Origin: Lucifuga dentata
Lineage: Eukaryota; Chordata; Actinopteri; Ophidiiformes; Bythitidae
Direction of reading: 5' to 3'
Length of the DNA: 64,000 bases
Assembly (NCBI GenBank): GCA_014773175.1
Contig: VXCM01000777.1
Location: 99,218-163,217, forward strand
Of the stretch, positions 46,464-58,266 are shown in pieces. Under the pieces are notes generated by a model, which did no database searches, was not told the DNA's origin, and saw only the letters and a list, made by a program, of their open reading frames with translations. Both the position numbers and the translations under genes were made by a program. The first letter of the stretch is position 1; the number at the start of each line of letters is the position of its first letter.

Positions 46464-49400
46464 AATATTACAAAAATGGAATTTCAGAAATTATGAGGGC
46501 CTAAAAAAGAATTGAAAGGAAAATGAATTCAGTGGTAAAAATTTTCAGACTCCTGCTGCTTTTCAACAGTGTAAACTGGACATTTTTTCCTGTAGTGAAG
46601 CAGGCAGGCAAAATGGTAAAAACGGTAGATATAATTTGGTTTAGAAATGGAGCTGAGGGGAAAAAAAGACGGGAAGATGTGAACTGACTGGAAAACAATA
46701 ACTCATCTGTTAATACTCATCTCCTGAAATTATCAGTTGACACATTTTACACTTGACAAAGGTTTTTATACTTGATTGGTAAAATAATGATGTAACTGAT
46801 GTCATTACTGGTTTTACACAATAACTAAGTTGGTCAGAATGTCGCTAACATGACAGCTCAGTGCTGCTTTATTAAATGGATTTAGAAAAGTTTTGGACCA
46901 AGATGAATGGAGGTAAATGATCAGAAACCTTCAGTTTAGACAAATAACTGGGTTTACACAGTTTCACTTCGCTTCAGGCTACATGAGGTTGAAAACAAGA
47001 CACTAGACTTTGCATTCTTACAAAGCTTTTTTCCTGGTTTAGTTGTGTACAGAGAGAGAGAGATAAGCGAATATTTTTTTTGTGCAGCACATTTCTCAAC
47101 AAAGTGATTGGTGCTGTAAACAAATCAAATATGAAACACCTCAAATACAAAAATTTGCGGTTTCAGCATTCAGTCTCAATTTGAAATCTGAAAATTGTCT
47201 TAAGTTTGGACAGACTTGGTCTCACTGGCTTCCAACTGTATGCGTCTCATTACTACTGATTATATCATTTTGATGTCTTGAACTGTAGGTCACAGAATCC
47301 CACGTACACGTTGCCATAAAGAATTAACGACTCTTGAGCTATTCATTTCCATCACACTACTGTTTCCTGCACTATAAAACAAATGGCTAATGCTATGTGC
47401 TATAGATCTTTTTGGGGCTCGTCTCGTTTCTTCAGCTTCAGGCTTCATTTTCAACTCAATATCTAGCACCAAAGGGACTCTAGAGGGTGCTGTTTCTTAG
47501 CTGCCATTTCAGAGTTCCAACAGCACACCAGAAAAAGAAAACCCTGCCTAGAGTCACTTTGGGGCTATGGATCAGGAAATCTGTCATAACTCTTTGTGAC
47601 TCAAATCTGATCTGTTTGGCATCTTTGCGAATGCAGTATGAATCAAACTATCGATAACTGCATCGCCTCATTTTATGTAGTGTATATCTGACAGAAAAAC
47701 TGAAAATCTTAATATGCGGCCCTGGACAGAGGTGACAGGGTTCAGATTCAATATTGTTATTAATGGAAACTCATTTCATCCATCCCAGGATGAACAGCTT
47801 TCCTTTTCGCAAATGTATCCATTTTCCACTGGGAGGAACAACACATTGTCAGAAAATGCATAAAATGTTGGAATTAAAATGTCCCAAATCAGAAGTGTGC
47901 TGCAAAATTAAAAACAGATATTTTTATTTAGCTACTGANAATTAAAATGTCCCAAATCAGAAGTGTGCTGCAAAATTAAAAACAGATATTTTTATTTAGC
48001 TACTGAAATATAGATTATCCACCTGATGGTCTTACCTTCATGTTGCCTAATCATGCTAGTTTTGATATGCAAGGGATGAGAAGATATTGGGTGGGAGCAA
48101 AAAAATATCTCTTTTATATTAGAACATGGGTGTTTTAATGTGAAACAAAACCCAGATTTGATGTACATTTTCCATAATAAAAGTAAACTGGAATAAAGGA
48201 GATTTCATTTTTCTCTCAGCAAATCTGTCAATCAGCTTCATTCAAGAGTTGCATAAGTTTCATCTGAGATCAAAAATAAAACTTGGTGTGAAGAATGACA
48301 CATTTTAGGTCATTTGAAAAGCAACTGCACCTCTTTAGGTTGAGTAATTTCTATAAAAAAAAAAAACAATCATTTCTAATAATTAAAATCTTTCAGATAA
48401 TAGGCCATTGTGTCATGAAGGTCCAAAGTTGTTTTTCAGAGTTCATGATTATTACAATAGCTTAAAAATTCAACCCAACTCTCATACAGCATGGTAATCT
48501 AAGAGTATGAAAACTCTAAAAATGACATTCTTTATACATCATCAAAAACATTTTGCATGACAACAAAGACCAAATCTGGCAAGTTAACTGAAACGATTTA
48601 CAATTTGACCGCTAACATTTGGTATCCTTGAAATCCAGAGACTGTCCTCACTAAAACCAATCAACCTGTTTCTACATGTGTCAGAAAGTCTGAACAAACT
48701 GAGTCTTTACAGCCCACAAGTCTGCAGCTAATAAGCACCTTTCACCCTGAGTTGTAGCTGCTTGCTGTTAGCAGAGCGCTACCAGCAAACATCTGGTCTT
48801 ACCACGTCCTAAAAATAGGCAAAGATATACTATTTTATAAAACACGACATGCCAAAGTTAAGAGCTGTTTCAATCTGATTTTAAATGACATTGGTATTAA
48901 AACTGTGTGGCTCACTGCACGAGGCAAAACAACATAAACCAGCAGAACGCTTATTACAGTCAGCGCTTGTTTATGTCTGACTTTACTTGTTTTTGTGTTC
49001 CAGTCATTGTGAGCTTCCCCTCTTTGACAGGAAACAATCATTAGCTACTAAGAAAACGTGACAGTCTGGTTAGTCCTTCAAAGTGGTTAACACATGCGTA
49101 CAGAAAACACAATCTGTGTGTTGCTAGATTAAAATTATACATGCACTCACGCACACACACAAACATATATATAACAAATGACATCAAACATCAATAAACT
49201 CAAGCAACATTGTAAAGAAGCGTGGGCCAAAATTCCCTCAAAACAATGAAAATGACTGATAAACTTACACACACAAAAAGACTGTTTCCAAGAAGTTTGC
49301 CAAAATGCAGAACCTATACGTATGTACTAAGTGCACCCATGATTCAATCATTTCTAGAGTTACCTTTAGATGCAATAAATAATAATTCTTAAATATGCCC

Positions 49401-50106
49401 TATAAATAAATAGACTAAAGTCCCTGTATGAAAGAGTTGACCATTTGTTTTAGAATTGTCTCATTTTCAGCTTTATCATAATTTGGTTACAGTCACAAGG
49501 TAGAACTATTATTATGACAATTACAAATAGATTTTTAAAACTGGTAACATTAACTCCAAGCATTTAACCCACAGAAAATATTAAGTGCAAACAACATTAT
49601 ACTATAACTCTATATCCGCCAACAAATGTTTTATTTTTCAAACTCAAACCACTGGCATACTGTTAGTCTACAAAACCCAGAGTATAATGACAAAGTTTGG
49701 AAAACCCCACACTGTAAAACAAGATCAAAGAGCAAGAGATCTCCTTTTACAACCACATGTCACATGACTGTAAAGACTGAAAACCTGTCAGACTTTGGAA
49801 TTTCCCCTGAGACAAACCAGGAAACAGAAGCAGTTATTCTTCCAGTAAAGACACTGATAGTAAGATTCTGTATCAGAGTAAATCCACAACGCCACTAAAA
49901 GACGACAGATACAGGATGGAATATTGAGAATACTGAAAACAAAGAAAAAAACAAACAAACAAAAAAAAAAAACGGTCAGCACCAACCTGTTGCTTCCTCA
50001 ACACATTGTGAGTTAAAGAAAATTATGATTCAAAGTGGCAATAACTTCCAAAGAACTCTAATTGTGACTGATTTTCTGTTAGAGTGATCTGTCTGCTGTG
50101 TTTTCA
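46464..50106. other. Intergenic region between flnb and the TRIM array
   Basis: 3.6 kb of AT-rich sequence. I see no gene, RNA or recognisable element, apart from an assembly duplication of 67 bases around the N at 47939 (47872-47938 and 47940-48006). Its 3' end must hold the promoter of the first TRIM copy. Confidence 0.7.
47872..48006. other. Assembly duplication around a single N (47939)
   Basis: The 67 bases on each side of the N are identical. Intergenic. Confidence 0.9.
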
Positions 50107-50120
50107 GCTTCAGAGAGAAA

Positions 50121-51285
50121 ATGGCTTCCAGATCAGAGGAGGATCTCTGCTGTCCTGTCTGTCATGACATCTACAAAGATCCTGTTCTCCTGTCATGTAG
50201 CCACAGCTTCTGTAAAGCATGTCTGCAGAGATGGTGGAGAGAGAAACAAACACAGGAGTGTCCAATTTGTAAGAAAAGATCATCAAAAGCAGAACCACCC
50301 TGTAACCTGGTCTTAAAGAACCTCTGTGAGTCCTTCTTACTGCAGAGAGATCAGAGATCTTCATCAGATTCTGAGGATCTCTGCAGTCTGAAGGCAGATT
50401 AAGGAGGAGTTTCAGAAGCTTCACCAGTTTCTACAAGAGGAAGAGGAGGCCAGGATGACTGCACTGAGGGAGGAAGAGCAGCAGAAGAGTCAGAAGATGA
50501 AGGAGAAGATTGAGGCTCTGAGCAGAGAGATAGCAGCACTTTCAGACACAATCAGAGCCACAGAGAAGGAGCTGAGAGCTGAAGACGTCTCATTCCTGCT
50601 CAACTACAAGGCTGCAGTGGAAAGAGTCCAGCAGCGCCCCCTGCTGGATGACCCACAGCTGCACTCAGGAACTCTGATAGACGTGGCCAAACATCTGGGA
50701 AACCTGAGCTTCAACATCTGGAACAAGATGAAGGAGATGATCTCCTACACTCCTGTGATTCTGGACCCAAACACAGCAAATCCAGAACTTGTCCTGTCTG
50801 AAGATCTGACCAGTGTGAGACGTGGAGAGAAACAGAAACTTCCTGAAACTTCAGAAAGGTTTGACTACAGCTGTGTTCTGGGCTTTGAGGGCTTTAACTC
50901 AGGGACTCACAGTTGGGATGTTGAGGTTGGAGAAGAAAGATCCTGGGGTCTGGGTGTAGCAGCAGAGTCTGTCCAGAGGACAGGATGCCCACAATCTGGA
51001 TTATGGACGATGGGGTTCAGTGATAATGAGTATTTTGCATACACCCCACCAGATGAACCCACTGTTCTGTCAGTAAAGAAAAAGCTGCAGAGGATCAGAG
51101 TTCATCTGGACTGGAACAGAGGAACTCTGTCATTCTCTGATCCTGATACTAACACACTCATACACACCATCACACACACTTTCACTGAGAGACTGTTTCC
51201 ATTTATAGGTGCTGGAAATGAACTCTCACTGAAGATATTACCAATGAAACTTTCTGTAGCAACAGAACTGCACAGTTACAAATGA
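50121..51285 (+). pseudogene. TRIM copy 1: TRIM35/A33-like gene with an internal deletion
   Basis: The acceptor ttttcag (ending 50107) and the ATG at 50121 match the intact copy 2. The first frame encodes 93 residues with a RING finger (C11, C14, C26, H28, C31, C34, then CPIC) and stops at TAA 50400-50402. Compared with copy 2, about 242 bases are missing at 50391. This removes B-box 2 and the early coiled coil and shifts the frame. The second frame (open from 50401; first ATG 50455) keeps the late coiled coil and a complete PRY-SPRY with [16 protein letters not shown] and [11 protein letters not shown]. Without a rescuing splice it is a broken gene, although a RING-only peptide could be made. 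A SINE lies 58 bases after the stop. Confidence 0.75.
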
Positions 51286-51342
51286 TGAGCTTCAAGGATA
51301 ATCCCACCAAAGTCCATATTTAACTTTAATTCCTGCACGATA

Positions 51343-51600
51343 ATATGTTCTCCCTGTGTCTGCGTGGGTTCCCTCTGGGTGCTCCGGCTTCCTTTCACCT
51401 CCCAAGACATGCAGTTCAGGTGAATTGGAAACTCTAAATTGCCCGTAGGTGTGAATGAGTTTGTGTGTCAGCCCTGCGATAGACTGGCAACCTGTCCAGG
51501 TTGTACCCTGTCTCTCACCCAATGACCACTGGGATAGGTTCCAGCCCCCCCCCGTGACCCTTAACAGGACAAACGGGTACAGAAAATGGATGGATGGATA
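51343..51600 (+). mobile_element. tRNA-derived SINE, 5' truncated
   Basis: Matches the body and tail of the SINE at 60935: tgttctccctgtgtctgcg, aactctaaattgcccgtagg, cagccctgcgatagactggc and the gaaaatggatggatgga end. The tRNA-like head is missing. It sits in the probable 3' UTR of TRIM copy 1. Confidence 0.8.
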
Positions 51601-51639
51601 ATCTGTTTTTCAGGGCATCAAATAACAAGCATCAAATGC

Positions 51640-53340
51640 AGCATCTCTAGCTGACATGATTCTCTGTGTAAATGAGTTTTCATTTAGTAAAAGGCTGAAG
51701 CTTTTTTCTGCTGTTGCTCTCATTGTGTCTAATTTTGTGTCATAGTGTTTGTAAAACTGTTAAATCAAATTTAAGAAGAAAATGTGGTCACCATTTCAGC
51801 CAACTGAAAAAGACATTCTGCTTTTTGTGCTAAAACAGCTTTTATTTTATGAAAATCGATTTTAGTCCCGCCCACCTAGACCTCAGTCCTCCTCTATTGT
51901 CAGTCTTGTTGCTGAGCTGCCACTCATATTGACTCTAATGAAACCAGTATCTGTAAATCCTCCATGGCTGATCTGACTGATGTTCACTGTTTCTGTACGT
52001 TTAGCTTTAATTTCTCTCATCCTCTGTGATGTTGCTGTTGTTATTTTATGCTTTGTGGCCACGAGCCTCACCATGACAATCACACATAACTCACAGGTGG
52101 CCACATCCACAGGCAAAGTCCCATGTGAAGAGAAACTACCGGTGTGTTGCTTGGCAAATTTTGTGACGACTGTATTTCTTGGGAAGACTCAATCTTTTCA
52201 GTGTGCACACAAAATTGATGGAGCATTTTTAAAAATTGATGATAGAATCAGTCTTAACATTCTCACTGGTTTGCTGGTATGGAAATCTAAATGTTCAGAA
52301 TAAGAACTGACTGAACAATATTGTTAAAACAGCAGAATTATTGGTAAACAGCAGTTTTTCCTGTCAGCTGTCATTCTCATCATGTTTTGAGGAAAGCCCA
52401 GGTAATTCTAGCCAATTCACTCCATCCGCTTAGTGGGGAATTTGAAACTCTTCCCTCAGGTCGGAGGTTTACGCTACAGAGGGTAAAGTGCAACAGATAT
52501 AAATGATCTTTTATCCCATGTGCAATAAAGTCACTGAACTCATGCATATAAACATAACCAGACAGATTGATTTGGATCAATTTTAGTAGTTGTCATTGTA
52601 TGGTATTTTATTGTGTTTTACTTATTTATTGAGTCACTATTTGATATGTTGTACTGTTGCCCTGCTGCAAAACAAATTTCCCCTTGGGGGACAATCAAGG
52701 CTTGAAGCTGAATGCAGAGATGATAAGATATGAAAATGTGAGATAATCAGAAATGATTCTGTGGTATTTATAGTGGGTTTACGATTCCGGTTTGATTACA
52801 TTCACATTCTTCCACATTCACATTCCACATCTGTGAATTAGACATGAATTTGTGGGTGGCTCAATAAATGGTTTCCAGTTTTCATAGTTATTTTCTTTTG
52901 TGTTTCTTTGACTGCAGAGTAATCATGACCATAAAATAAAAGTGATCTATGGCTAAAACACATTCTCAATACTCACAATGATGATTCAATTAGCAAAGTA
53001 AAGATTTTCCCTTCCAAATAATTTACAGGTCAGAGCCCTGATGTCAAACAATAAATATATCATTTAATCTGTAATTTTGTTATTATAGGTCTGTTTGCAG
53101 AGTCCATGTACAGCTGCTCTACTCATGATCACAGAAATGTAAAGTTTATTTTTCATGATTCTGTGCCATACTGACAATCTATCCAAATCTTTTACATATT
53201 TCCTTTTAAAAATAAACCAAATCCTTCACATCAAACACAAGTGTTCTGTAGGCTGATTGGTGCACTGGATCCTCCACCATTCTCAAACCATGAACCATGA
53301 CAGAGAAACAATTTGGAATGCAAATGGCATGTCTAAAATA
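51640..53340. other. Spacer between TRIM copies 1 and 2, duplicated between copies 3 and 4
   Basis: Blocks such as gtcctcctctattg, gtttctg.acgtttagctt and gtgttctgtaggctgattgg recur in the same order at 56560-57840. The copies are diverged but collinear. No convincing gene is present. A short open frame at 51980 is interrupted in the other copy. Confidence 0.7.
52390..52730 (+). mobile_element. Rex1/CR1-like LINE 3' fragment
   Basis: The + strand encodes LPSGRRFTLQRVKCNRYK, a stop, then SFIPCAIKSLN, a form of the C-terminal motif of fish LINE proteins. The end aacaaatttccccttggggg is the conserved tail of Rex1-type elements. It is missing from the homologous spacer between TRIM copies 3 and 4. 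Confidence 0.5.
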
Positions 53341-53588
53341 ATTGTTGAACGTTTACAAGAAATGCCATAACAAAGCTCCGCCTCTTACCTGACTCACCTG
53401 TGAAACAACAGGACATAAACTGATTTAACAGACACGCACAAACAAACTGAGAAACCGATAACATTCACCATCAAACTAAAACCACGACTTCCACTGAGAG
53501 AGAGAGAACATCTACAGGATACTGGGAACACTTCATCCTGCTGCTGACTGAATGTGAATCTAAGATAAACTGCAACATCAAAATGACA

Positions 53589-53674
53589 GTAAGTTTCAGT
53601 GAACTTTTTACATGAGAGCGGAGGCATGACAGATTGATTTCTTTCCTGTTTTAATGCCCTGCCTGCTGTTTCAG
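53589..53674 (+). other. Mini-intron in the 5' UTR of TRIM copy 2
   Basis: Donor gtaagt at 53589 and acceptor ctgtttcag ending at 53674 give an 86-base intron just before the ATG at 53685. Equivalent sites precede copies 3 and 4, with the donor changed in copy 3. Confidence 0.5.
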
Positions 53675-53684
53675 ATTTGACTAA

Positions 53685-55058
53685 ATGGCTTCCAGATCAG
53701 AGGAGGATCTCTGCTGTCCTGTCTGCCATGACATCTACAAAGATCCTGTTCTCCTGTCATGTAGCCACAGCTTCTGTAAAACGTGTGTGATGGTGTGGTG
53801 GAGACAGAAAGAAATATGTCTGTGTCCAGTCTGCAAGAAAATATCTCCAAAGAGTGATCCACCTCGTAACTTAGCTTTAAAGAACCTGTGTGAGTCCTTC
53901 TTACTACAGAGAGATCAGAGATCTTCAGACTCTGAGGATCTCTGCAGTCTGCACTCTGAGAAACTCAAACTCTTCTGTCTGGACCATCAGCAACCAGTGT
54001 GTGTCGTCTGTCTGCATTCAGAAACACACACCAACCACAGATTCAGACCCATCGATGAAGCTGCACAGGAACACAAAGAGGAACTCCAGAAATGCCTGAA
54101 GGTCTTACAGGAGATAGTGAAGCTCTCTAAAAAAGTCAAAGGCAAACTCAATCAAGCAGCAGAACACATTAAGGTCCAGGCCCGACACACAGAGAGGCAG
54201 ATTAAGGAGGAATTTAACAAGCTTCACCAGTTTCTACAAGAGGAAGAGGAGGCCAGGATGGCTGCACTGAGGGAGGAAGAGGAGCAGAAGAGTCAGAAGG
54301 TGAAGGAGAAGATTGAGGCTCTGAACAGAGAGATAGCAGCACTTTCAGACACAATCAGAGCCACAGAGAAGGAGCTGAGAGCTGAAGACGTCTCATTCCT
54401 GCTCAACTACAAGGCTGCAGTGGAAAGAGTCCAGCAGCGCCCCCTGCTGGATGACCCACAGCTGCACTCAGGAGCTCTGATAGACATGGCCAAACATCTG
54501 GGAAACCTGAGCTTCAACATCTGGAACAAGATGAAGGAGATGATCTCCTACACTCCTGTGATTCTGGACCCAAACACAGCAAATCCAAATCTCATCCTGT
54601 CTGAAGATCTGACCAGTCTGAGACGTGGAGAGAAACAGAAGCTTCCTGATAATCCAGAGAGATTTGATAAATTCATCTCTGTCCTGGGCTCTGAGGGCTT
54701 TAACTCTGGGACTCACAGCTGGGATGTTGAGGTTGGAGACAATAGGTCATGGTTTCTGGGTGTGTTTGCAGAGTCTATCCACAGGAAAGGAGACAAACTG
54801 TCTGGATTATGGATGATGGAGTTGTCTGATGATAAGTACTGTGCATATTCCCTACCAGTTGAACCCACTTTTCTCTCAGTGAAGAAACCACAGAGGATCA
54901 GAGTTCATCTGGACTGGAACAGAGGAAAGCTGTCATTCTCTGATCCTGATACTAACACACTCATACACACCATTACACACACTTTCACTGAGAAACTGTT
55001 TCCAGTCATTACTACTGCAAATCAGCTCCCATTGAAGATATTACCAGTAAAACTCTAA
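53685..55058 (+). CDS. TRIM E3 ubiquitin ligase, TRIM35 / zinc-binding protein A33-like (intact)
   Basis: 457 residues in one coding exon. RING C3HC4: C11, C14, C26, H28, C31, C34, C47, C50. B-box 2 at about 87-118 (C87, H90, C98, H101, C106, C109, H115, H118). Coiled coil, rich in Glu, Lys and Gln, about 120-250. PRY from about 285 ([16 protein letters not shown]) and SPRY with [21 protein letters not shown] and [14 protein letters not shown]. This is the class IV TRIM layout. RING-type TRIMs transfer ubiquitin and many fish members act in antiviral signalling; that role is inferred here from family only. Start: the first ATG after the 5' UTR acceptor, shared by all four copies. It is the only copy of the array with all domains in one frame. 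Confidence 0.9.
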   Translation: MASRSEEDLCCPVCHDIYKDPVLLSCSHSFCKTCVMVWWRQKEICLCPVCKKISPKSDPPRNLALKNLCESFLLQRDQRSSDSEDLCSLHSEKLKLFCLDHQQPVCVVCLHSETHTNHRFRPIDEAAQEHKEELQKCLKVLQEIVKLSKKVKGKLNQAAEHIKVQARHTERQIKEEFNKLHQFLQEEEEARMAALREEEEQKSQKVKEKIEALNREIAALSDTIRATEKELRAEDVSFLLNYKAAVERVQQRPLLDDPQLHSGALIDMAKHLGNLSFNIWNKMKEMISYTPVILDPNTANPNLILSEDLTSLRRGEKQKLPDNPERFDKFISVLGSEGFNSGTHSWDVEVGDNRSWFLGVFAESIHRKGDKLSGLWMMELSDDKYCAYSLPVEPTFLSVKKPQRIRVHLDWNRGKLSFSDPDTNTLIHTITHTFTEKLFPVITTANQLPLKILPVKL

Positions 55059-55142
55059 CAACAGAACTTCACAGGTAGACTGCACTCTGTACTGTGACGT
55101 GACAATTTACAATTACTTTTCAGTAATCTTGCTAATTAAACC

Positions 55143-55148
55143 AATAAA
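55143..55148 (+). other. Probable polyadenylation signal of TRIM copy 2 (AATAAA)
   Basis: AATAAA lies 85 bases after the stop codon of the intact TRIM gene. Confidence 0.5.
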
Positions 55149-55560
55149 GAGTAAACAAGAGAACGAACTGCAAAGAAAACAATTTGGAATGAAATTGGTA
55201 TGTCTAAAATAATGGTTGAGCAGCTCCACCTCCAACCTCACTCAGCTGATACAAACAAGGAAACAGAAGCTGTTTTAACAAATACACACAAACACGCAGA
55301 CATACAATCTAAGAAAAGACAATATTGCCCAACAGAAGAAAACCACATCTTCCATTGAGAGACAGGAATGCTTGAGAAGGCGTGGTACACTGGAACAGTC
55401 ACTTCCTCCTGCTTCTTGCTGACCGTGAAATTAAGATAAACTATAACTCAAACTGACTATAAGTTTCAGGGAACTTTCCAGAGGAAAGAGTGGAGACATG
55501 ACAGACTGATTTCCTCTTTCAATGTTCTGCCTGCTATTTCAGCTTCAATCAGAAAGAAGA

Positions 55561-56395
55561 TGGCTTCCAGATCAGAGGAGGATCTTTCATGTGTCCTGTC
55601 TGCCATGGCATCTACAAAGATCCTGTTCTCCTGTCATGTAGCTACAGATTCTGTAATGCCTGTCTGCAGACATGATGGAAAGACAAAGAAACACAACAGT
55701 GTCCAGTCTGCAATAAAGTTATCAAGTTATCAATGATCCTGTGAGGAATTATCCTGATGGTTTTCACTGTGATAGCTGAAATGTCCTGCAGCTTCAACTT
55801 CTGCACTTGATAGACGAGGCCAAACACCTTGCCAACCTGAATCTGGAATAAGATGGAGATGATCTCCTACATTCCTGTGATTCTGGAGCCAAACTTGGCT
55901 GGTCCAGAACTCATCCTGATGGATTTGGTCAGTGTATCAGGAGAAACAGAAACTTTCCTGAAACCTCAGAGAGGTTTGACTACAGCTGTGTCCTGGGCTC
56001 TGAGGGTTTTAACTCAGGGACTCACAGCTGGGATGTTGAAGCTGCAGACAGCAGATTCTGGGGTCTGGATGTGCAGCAGAGTCTGACCAGAGGACAGGAT
56101 GCCCAGTCGACATTATGGACGATGGGGTTCTGTGATGATGAATACTTTGCAAACACCCACAAAATGAAGACATTTTTCTCTCATTGAAGAAGAAGCCACG
56201 AGGATCAGGGTTCATCTGGACTGGAACAGAGGAAATCTGTCATTCTTTGATCCTAACACTAACACACACATACACACCATCACACACACTTTCACTGAGA
56301 CACTTTCTCCATTCACAGGCACAGAGGATGAACGTTCACTAAAAATATTACCAATGAAAGTTTCTGTAACAACAGATCTGCACAGTTACAAATGA
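55561..56395 (+). pseudogene. TRIM copy 3 (degenerate pseudogene)
   Basis: The ATG region (ATGGCTTCCAGATCAGAGG) and the acceptor tatttcag are kept. The RING is frameshifted within 30 bases of the start, and a TGA sits where the helix after the RING should be. B-box and coiled coil are missing. The PRY-SPRY can be followed across several frames (TAVSWALRVLTQGLTAGML is an out-of-frame echo of the SPRY) to a TGA at 56393-56395 in the position equivalent to copy 1. Confidence 0.85.
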
Positions 56396-56559
56396 TGACG
56401 TTAAAGGTGAAACCCACCAAATGTAAAGTGTGTTTCTGCTACTGTATTTGTATTTCTGCTTTCATTTACTGCGTATTCTACAATCTTTAAAGTAAAAAAT
56501 CAGACCAAACATTAATTCCTGCTGGTTAATCTATGCTTTGGGATATCAAATAACAAGCA

Positions 56560-57840
56560 GCAAATACAGCATCTTCAACATACATTTGATTCTCTCTGTA
56601 AGAATTTTCATTCAATCAACAGAGCCTTCAGTTATCTAGTGTTCATTATGTTAATTCTGATCTTGTCAGAGTTGGTGTCACTTTCGGAAGCAGATCTCAT
56701 TTTGGCCTCAGAACTGAAGCTTGCAATGTATGCCATTACTTAAAAAATTCTGCATAATTTTGTCTGTAAAAAAAATACAGAGGGAAATGCGTTCACATAT
56801 TTCAGCCGATTTAGCAAGACATTCTGCTGAGCATGTCCTAAAACAGCTGGACATATAAATGGTTTTAGTTTGGCCCCCGTCCTCCTCTATTGGTCAGTAA
56901 TGTTGATGAGCTCTCATCTGTCTTGACTCTAAGGTAACAGTATCTAAAAAAATCCTTCTGACTCTGATGTTCACCGTTTCTGAACGTTTAGCTTTTGCTT
57001 CTTTTATTTTCTTCATCCTTTGGTGTTGTTTGCTATGTGGCCACAGCCTCACATGATAGTAACATAGCTCACGGCTGGCCACGCCCACAAGACACCCCAC
57101 AGGCAGTTTCACATCAAGGAGAACTGAGTTACCGGTTAACTTTATGTGACAATGCACAAATGATACAGACATGAAAGTGTGCGATAATCTGGATTTATTC
57201 CGTGTTCTTATTGCAACTGGGTTTACTGTTCTGGTTGATGTCACATTTTCCCTCATTGTCACATTACACATTTATTATATGAACAAAATGGATTTGTGAA
57301 TGGTTCAATAAATATTTCCATTTTTCAGTTTCATTATTTTGTGTTTCTTTGTTAATCATGATCAAAAAGAGAACAGTGATCTATGGCTAAAACATACTAA
57401 AACATATACTCTCAACACTCAGTGACTGATTAAATTAGCACAGATAAGATGTTCCTTTCTGAATATTTTACAAGGCAGGGTCATATTAGTATTTACTGTA
57501 AATCACAACAACATACAACTGTGAATTTTAAATACAGGTCTGTTTTAGTTTTCCTGTACATTTACTGTATTCATAGAAACAGAACTGCAAAGTTCATTTT
57601 CATGATTCTGTGCATGAAGACACAGACAGTGAGAATCTATCATTTGTTTCCACAATCTTGTACATATCTCCTTTTTTTTTTTTAATTAAATTTTTCACAA
57701 GTGTCCTGGAGGCTAATTGGTGAAAAGGATCCTTCATCAGTTTCAACCAGCAAATCACAAGACAGAAACAATGACATTAACTATATTATTATTATTATTA
57801 TTAAAATGATTGTTGAGCATTTACAAGAAATGCTCTAACA
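56560..57840. other. Spacer between TRIM copies 3 and 4, homologous to 51640-53340
   Basis: Collinear with the copy 1-2 spacer but lacking the LINE fragment at 52390. It ends in a promoter-like block (actccgcctgactcacctg) also present before copies 2 and 3. No gene is seen. Confidence 0.7.
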
Positions 57841-57949
57841 AAACTCCGCCTGACTCACCTGATAAAAACCAGGATATAGAAACTGATTTAACACACACAC
57901 ACTAAGAAACTGACAACATTTGCCATAAAACTAAAACCAGCACTTCCAA

Positions 57950-57966
57950 TGAGAGAGAGAGAGAGA

Positions 57967-58015
<49 letters not shown>
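57950..58015. repeat. GA microsatellite in the TRIM copy 4 leader
   Basis: About 30 GA units in the 5' leader. Copy 2 has only gagagagaga at the matching place, so the run expanded after duplication. Confidence 0.9.
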
Positions 58016-58018
<3 letters not shown>

Positions 58019-58040
58019 TGCAGGACAGTGGGAACACTGA

Positions 58041-58175
58041 AACAGTCACTTCATTCTGCTGCTCACTGAATGTGAATTTAAGACAAACTATAACTCAAAC
58101 TGACAGTNAACAGTCACTTCATTCTGCTGCTCACTGAATGTGAATTTAAGACAAACTATAACTCAAACTGACAGT
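58041..58175. other. Assembly duplication around a single N (58108)
   Basis: The 67 bases 58041-58107 and 58109-58175 are identical. They cover the 5' UTR donor region of TRIM copy 4. Confidence 0.9.
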
Positions 58176-58266
58176 AAGTGTCAGAGAATTGTCAAGACAA
58201 GTGGAATGACGACAAACTGATTTCCTGTTTTAATTTTCTGCTCTTTCAGCTTCACTCAGAAAGAAA

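Noticed and set aside
51980..52303. A 107-codon open frame between TRIM copies 1 and 2 with a hydrophobic N-terminus
   Set aside because: The homologous sequence at 56967 stops after about 29 codons and the blocks have diverged with insertions, so the frame is not maintained.
55561..56395. TRIM copy 3 as a functional gene with introns removing the broken parts
   Set aside because: The lesions include a frameshift in the RING and loss of the B-box and coiled coil. No consensus splice pairs would restore a domain order.
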